From positions 620,001 to 684,000 of the forward strand of contig NZ_CP046444.1 in assembly GCF_014083945.1 (NCBI RefSeq): a stretch of 64,000 nt of DNA. Reading direction: 5' to 3'. Numbering within the stretch: the first letter of the stretch is position 1; each line of letters starts with the position of its first letter. Shown here one piece after another: positions 60,449 through 64,000 of the stretch. The notes under the pieces are model-generated. The model was not told where the DNA came from, made no database searches, and saw nothing but the letters and a program-made list of their open reading frames with translations. The position numbers and the translations under genes were made by a program. Source of the stretch: Granulicella sp. 5B5. GTDB lineage: Bacteria > Acidobacteriota > Terriglobia > Terriglobales > Acidobacteriaceae.

Positions 60449-61513
60449 CTAGTGAAGCATGGAGGCTGGTTGCAGCGCCGGCACTGTCCGTACCGTAGCC
60501 ACATCGCCTTCTACCACCGTTGGCACCTGCGGCTCCGGCATCGCTGGCAGCGCAATCGGAAACGGCTGACTGATCGCCAACTGCGCCTGCAACTGGTCCA
60601 GATCTAGCTCAGGTGCGCCCTTCGGCATCTCGAACCGCCCGCGTGCGACATAAGCCACCAGCACCACGCCCGCCGCCTCTGGAGAGAGCAACACCAGTGG
60701 CAGCCCATACCGGCGCACCACGCCCTCGGTCACTCCAGTGTTGCTACGCGACCGCGGCAAGTCCCCCGGCACCTGCGGGATCACAAACACGCTCAACCCC
60801 GTCTCCGGATGCTTCTTCGCATAGTGCGCCAGCCCCCGCGCCGCCAGCTTCGGCGAGCTGATCCCCAGGTCCGCGATATAGTTCCTCCGGATCGCATGGG
60901 GGTACACCCGGTTGATCGTCACCCGCACAAAATCCGCACAGTTGCGATAAAACCCGTTGTAGCTCTCCTTGTTCCTGCTGTCGTTGAACTCCGCGATCAG
61001 CATCGCGTCCTGGTCCGCCGTCGTCCGCACCCGAAACCCGTAGATCGTCCGGTCATAGGACGAGCCGATCAGCTCATACCAGTTCCCCGGCGGCGGTGCC
61101 CCATTCGGCGCATCGGGTGCAAGGCTCTCCAGGTACCGCTTCCGGTACGCATCGCGCAGCTGCGCCTCGCCCGCCCGCGTCATCGTCAGCGGAATGTCCA
61201 TTGTCGAATCGACAGCATATAGATACGGCACCAGCGGCACCGCCAGCCAGTCATGGTCGCCGATGCCGTCGTACCGGCTCAGCACCACACCCAACTCCCC
61301 GGCACCGCAGGGCCGCAGCTTCGTCGGCGTCTCCGCACACACCCGGTCCAGGTACACAGCTGAGTGCCCGCCCGGATCGAAGATCCCGAGCTTCCCATAC
61401 GGTTGCTCCACCAGCAGCGTCATGGACGCATGCGCGATCACCGGCATCGCCACCGCCAACGCGAAGGCTCCTGCTATCTTGGCTGCTAGTCTGCGATATC
61501 TAAGCTTCGTCAT
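60449..61513 (-). CDS. Exported protein, candidate permuted NlpC/P60-like cysteine hydrolase
   Basis: Started at ATG 61513, the 354-residue protein has a signal peptide (IAGAFALAVAMPVIAHA). I do not recognise a named family. Two segments look catalytic: GGHSAVYLDRVC about 45 residues in, and NGFYRNCADFVRVTINRVYP near residue 200. A His block before a Cys block is the order of permuted papain-like (YiiX-type) NlpC/P60 proteins, which cleave peptidoglycan peptides or lipids. A hydrophobic segment (LPLVLLSPEAAGVVLVAYVA) follows near residue 300. The C terminus is Pro-rich. The enzymatic reading is inference. Confidence 0.6.
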   Translation of the reverse strand: MTKLRYRRLAAKIAGAFALAVAMPVIAHASMTLLVEQPYGKLGIFDPGGHSAVYLDRVCAETPTKLRPCGAGELGVVLSRYDGIGDHDWLAVPLVPYLYAVDSTMDIPLTMTRAGEAQLRDAYRKRYLESLAPDAPNGAPPPGNWYELIGSSYDRTIYGFRVRTTADQDAMLIAEFNDSRNKESYNGFYRNCADFVRVTINRVYPHAIRRNYIADLGISSPKLAARGLAHYAKKHPETGLSVFVIPQVPGDLPRSRSNTGVTEGVVRRYGLPLVLLSPEAAGVVLVAYVARGRFEMPKGAPELDLDQLQAQLAISQPFPIALPAMPEPQVPTVVEGDVATVRTVPALQPASMLH

Positions 61514-61722
61514 CGTTTCACGCTCCGTAGCGAGATGCGGAGTGGAACAACGCCTTCGCTCTGCAAAACCGAAGGCATCCGAGGGCATAACCTTCGCCGC
61601 TTCAATCAAAGGCAGCCCATGCTTCTATTCAACCGCCCTCTGCGCAAAAAGTCGCCTGCACCGCATGTGGAAAAGACACGAAGACATGTGCCTGCGAAGG
61701 CACTGAGTCATAATGAGTTGTG

Positions 61723-62358
61723 ATGGCAACTCAGATGGCGGGAACAACGGCGCAGAAGGCTCTCACGATCACACTGGCCGTCACCGGCGCCAGCGGGTCG
61801 CTGTTCGCTATTGAGATGCTCCGCTGCCTTGAGCAGGATGCCCGCGTGGCCCATGTCCATCTGGTCGTGTCACCCAGCGCCCTCCGCGTCATGGCGGAGG
61901 AAACCGGCCTCCCTGGCCGCAACCAGCTCGTCGAGCACATACTCGGCGCGCCTTCCACCAAAATCGTCCAACTCAGCCACGAAAACATCGGTGCCTGCAT
62001 CGCCTCCGGCTCCAGCCCGGTCGATGCCATGATCGTGCTCCCCTGCTCCATGGGCACGCTCGCCGGCATCGCCCACGGCATCGCCGGCAACCTCATCGAG
62101 CGCGCCGCCGACGTCTGCCTCAAGGAACGCCGCCGCCTCGTCCTCTGCGTCCGCGAGACGCCCTTCAATCTCATCCACCTGCGCAACATGGCAGCCGTCA
62201 CCGAGGCCGGCGCAACCGTCTACCCCGCCATCCCCACCTTCTACAACCACCCGCAGACCATCGCCGACATCGCCCGCAACTACGTTCACCGCGTCCTGCA
62301 GCACATCGGCCTGCCCCAGCCCGGCGCCTACGCCTGGGGCGCCAACACCGCGTCCTGA
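61723..62358 (+). CDS. ubiX: Flavin prenyltransferase
   Basis: The 211-residue protein matches UbiX/Pad1: the nucleotide-binding loop LAVTGASGSLFAI, VVSPSA, ASGSSPVDAMIVLPCSMGTLAGIAHG, ERRRLVLCVRETPFNLIHLRNM and the tail segment PAIPTFYNHPQT. It attaches a dimethylallyl group to FMN to make the prenyl-FMN cofactor of UbiD-type decarboxylases; no ubiD is in this window. ATG 61723 follows a GTG; CATAAT 9 nt upstream could be the -10 element. Its 3' end overlaps the convergent TetR gene by about 31 nt. Confidence 0.95.
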   Translation: MATQMAGTTAQKALTITLAVTGASGSLFAIEMLRCLEQDARVAHVHLVVSPSALRVMAEETGLPGRNQLVEHILGAPSTKIVQLSHENIGACIASGSSPVDAMIVLPCSMGTLAGIAHGIAGNLIERAADVCLKERRRLVLCVRETPFNLIHLRNMAAVTEAGATVYPAIPTFYNHPQTIADIARNYVHRVLQHIGLPQPGAYAWGANTAS

Positions 62359-62984
62359 GCCACGCACGCCCGCACATAACCTCGTACCGCACGCACCAGC
62401 TCGCGTTGTAGCGACGGAAACTCCGCTTCCGGAATTTGCGACTCCAGCAGCTGCCGCTTCACCCCGGAGATGGTGCTCTGCAGCACCGTAGCCATCAACC
62501 CCAACTCCTGCGCCAGCGGCTCAGGTGCGGTTTCGAGCATCGCCACAATCGCACCGTTCACCCGCGCGAAACCTTTACTCACGATCTTCGCGCCCTCCAG
62601 GTCCGACCCCACCGCATACAGCGCGCGGCTCGTCTTAGGATCGCGCATTTTCACCGCCAGGAAAGCCTTTGCCAAAGCCTCAGCCATCTGCTCCACTGGC
62701 TGTCCGCGCTGCGCAACACACACCTGCTCCACCTCAAAGATAATGGCCTCCACATGCAGCACTAGCGCCGCCCGCAACAGCGCCGCTTTGTTTGGGAAGT
62801 ACTGATACAGCGTCCCCACCGAAACCCCGGCGCGCTGCGCCACCTTCGTGGTCGTCAGTTTCTCCTTGCCCACGCGCACCAAAACCTGAACAGTCGCCTT
62901 CAAAATGGCGTCCACGCTCGCCGTCGAACGCGCCTGCACCGGCGATTTCCTTGGTTCCGAGAGGGTTGCCGACACCTGCGCCAA
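62328..62984 (-). CDS. TetR-family transcriptional regulator
   Basis: The 218-residue protein starts at TTG 62984 with AGGAG 7 nt before it. The N-terminal HTH is classic (VDAILKATVQVLVRVGKEKL, TTTKVAQRAGVSVGTLYQYF, PNKAALL), followed by an all-helical ligand-binding domain. It is divergent from the aldo/keto reductase gene, which it most likely represses; the 82-nt gap contains TGTC-N9-GACA as a weak operator candidate. The ligand is unknown. Confidence 0.92.
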   Translation of the reverse strand: MAQVSATLSEPRKSPVQARSTASVDAILKATVQVLVRVGKEKLTTTKVAQRAGVSVGTLYQYFPNKAALLRAALVLHVEAIIFEVEQVCVAQRGQPVEQMAEALAKAFLAVKMRDPKTSRALYAVGSDLEGAKIVSKGFARVNGAIVAMLETAPEPLAQELGLMATVLQSTISGVKRQLLESQIPEAEFPSLQRELVRAVRGYVRACVAQDAVLAPQA

Positions 62985-63066
62985 ATGCGAACTCCTAACC
63001 TGAAGCTTTCTTCATCTAAACACCTGTCGATTGAATAGACATGCCGCAACATCAAGGAGATTCACA

Positions 63067-63948
63067 ATGTCCTCCACGCCAAATCTCGCCGGCACCTTTA
63101 CCTTCCCCGGCACCTCGCTCACCGTACACCGCATGGGTTACGGAGCCATGCAGCTCGCCGGCCCGCACGTCTTCGGCCCGCCGCGCGACCGCAACGAGTG
63201 CATCGCCGTTCTCCGCGAAGCCATCGACTCCGGCGTCAACCACATCGACACCAGCGACTTCTACGGCCCGCACATCACCAACCAGATCATCAAGGAAGCC
63301 CTGCACCCCTACCCGAAGGGCCTCACCATCGTCACCAAGGTCGGCGCTCGGCGTGGCGACGACGGCTCCTGGCTTCTCGACCGTTCCCGCGAAAACCTCA
63401 TCCAGAGCGTCCACGACAACCTCCGCAACCTCGGTCTCGAAGCGCTCGACATCGTCAACCTGCGCATGGGCGGCTTCTCCGCGCCGGAGCCCGGTTCCAT
63501 CGCCGAGCAGATCAGCGTCCTCGTCGAGCTCAAGCAGCAGGGCCTCATCCACCACATCGGCCTCTCCACCGTCAACGCCGACCAGCTCGCCGAAGCCCAG
63601 ACCATGACCCCCATCGTCTGCATCCAGAACTTCTACAACGTCGCCAACCGCGCCGACGACGCCTTCATCGACTCACTCGCGCAACAAGGCATCGCCTACG
63701 TCCCCTACTTCCCTCTCGGCGGCTTCACCCCGCTGCAATCCTCCGAGCTTAACGAGGTCGCCGCCGAACTCAACGCCACGCCAATGCAGATCGCGCAGGC
63801 CTGGCTCCTCCAGCGCTCGCCTAACATGCTCCTCATCCCCGGTACCTCGCAGCGCACACACCTGCGCGAAAACCTGCAGGCCGCCACGCTCGATCTGCCC
63901 GCCGAGGTCATCACCAAACTCGACACCATCGCCACCGCTGCAAAATAA
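63067..63948 (+). CDS. Aldo/keto reductase
   Basis: From ATG 63067 (AAGGAG 8 nt upstream) the protein has 293 residues. The TIM-barrel reductase motifs are VHRMGYGAMQLAG, NHIDTSDFYGPH (catalytic Asp and Tyr), TIVTKVGAR (Lys), GLSTVNADQL, and IPGTSQRTHLRENLQAA for NADPH binding. The usual active-site His is replaced: the segment after the third strand reads VNLRMGG, as in the AKR subgroup related to YdbC-type enzymes. Divergent TetR control suggests induction by a reactive carbonyl or xenobiotic; this is inference. Confidence 0.92.
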   Translation: MSSTPNLAGTFTFPGTSLTVHRMGYGAMQLAGPHVFGPPRDRNECIAVLREAIDSGVNHIDTSDFYGPHITNQIIKEALHPYPKGLTIVTKVGARRGDDGSWLLDRSRENLIQSVHDNLRNLGLEALDIVNLRMGGFSAPEPGSIAEQISVLVELKQQGLIHHIGLSTVNADQLAEAQTMTPIVCIQNFYNVANRADDAFIDSLAQQGIAYVPYFPLGGFTPLQSSELNEVAAELNATPMQIAQAWLLQRSPNMLLIPGTSQRTHLRENLQAATLDLPAEVITKLDTIATAAK

Positions 63949-63965
63949 CCAGTCGGGTCCGGCGC

Positions 63966-64000
63966 CTACTTCTTCGGCGTCGGACCCCACGTCCGCAGCC
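63966..64000 (-). CDS. Possible 3' end of a gene running in from the right edge
   Basis: On the minus strand one frame reads LRTWGPTPKK and then TAG (63966-63968). The same bases form an imperfect hairpin (GTCCGGCGCC / GGCGTCGGAC) that could be part of a terminator. Ten codons are too few to identify anything. Confidence 0.25.
   Translation of the reverse strand, partial: LRTWGPTPKK

Overview
The window is GC-rich chromosomal DNA with a strong preference for C-ending codons. The gene set suggests an aerobic soil Acidobacteriota of the Acidobacteriaceae/Terriglobia type. Supporting features are an IclR/PcaR-type regulator, GT87 and GH1 carbohydrate genes, a beta-propeller/phosphoesterase fusion, a pectin-degrading oligogalacturonate lyase-like protein, a DUF3455 protein, an LptF-LptG fusion and a REP-associated tyrosine transposase with its REP elements. 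The genus is inference only. I see no rRNA, tRNA, prophage, integron or CRISPR array.

Layout. 1-9.2 kb: 3' end of pgi, an IclR-family regulator, two membrane glycosyltransferases, a secreted propeller/phosphoesterase and an acyl desaturase. 9.2-12.8 kb: a long stem-loop, then a NitT/TauT-like ABC transporter (double permease plus ATPase) with mixed codon use and no binding protein. 13.1-17.5 kb: a two-component system whose kinase has almost no sensor domain, followed by a CopZ-like chaperone and a CopA-type ATPase. 17.5-25.7 kb: fused LptF/LptG, an exported FKBP, an MsbA-like exporter, YjbQ, the RAYT transposase inside inverted REP repeats, a YCF48-like secreted protein and RdgB. 25.9-30.1 kb: the succinate dehydrogenase operon (sdhC-sdhA-small membrane protein-sdhB) and a GlcG/HbpS protein. 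30.1-38.7 kb: dipeptidase, a small monooxygenase-like protein, a GH130 remnant, two cyclophilins, a GH1 protein lacking its acid/base Glu, malate dehydrogenase, an SGNH hydrolase and glutamine synthetase.

38.9-51.4 kb: N-carbamoylputrescine amidase and agmatine deiminase (together agmatine to putrescine), the oligogalacturonate lyase-like protein, penicillin acylase, cytochrome P460, amidohydrolase, TadA, a DUF3175 protein, an SDR and an MFS carrier. 51.4-53.9 kb: an arsenic locus with divergent arsR and arsC-acr3-grx, paired ArsR-type palindromes and a 41-codon relic that looks like the start of arsM. 54-64 kb: ClC channel, MarR, purB, a response regulator with a zinc-ribbon-like tail, a Crp/Fnr regulator, a YkgJ protein, a candidate permuted NlpC/P60-like protein, UbiX, TetR and an aldo/keto reductase.

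The most noteworthy observations are the RAYT/REP module with an extra REP copy 30 kb away, an approximately 50-bp intergenic repeat at three loci, the GH1 homologue with Met at the acid/base position, the arsM and GH130 relics, the small membrane protein inside the sdh operon, the receiver/zinc-ribbon protein beside a Crp/Fnr gene, and the orphan ABC transporter behind a 41-nt-arm hairpin. No wholly new multi-gene system was established.
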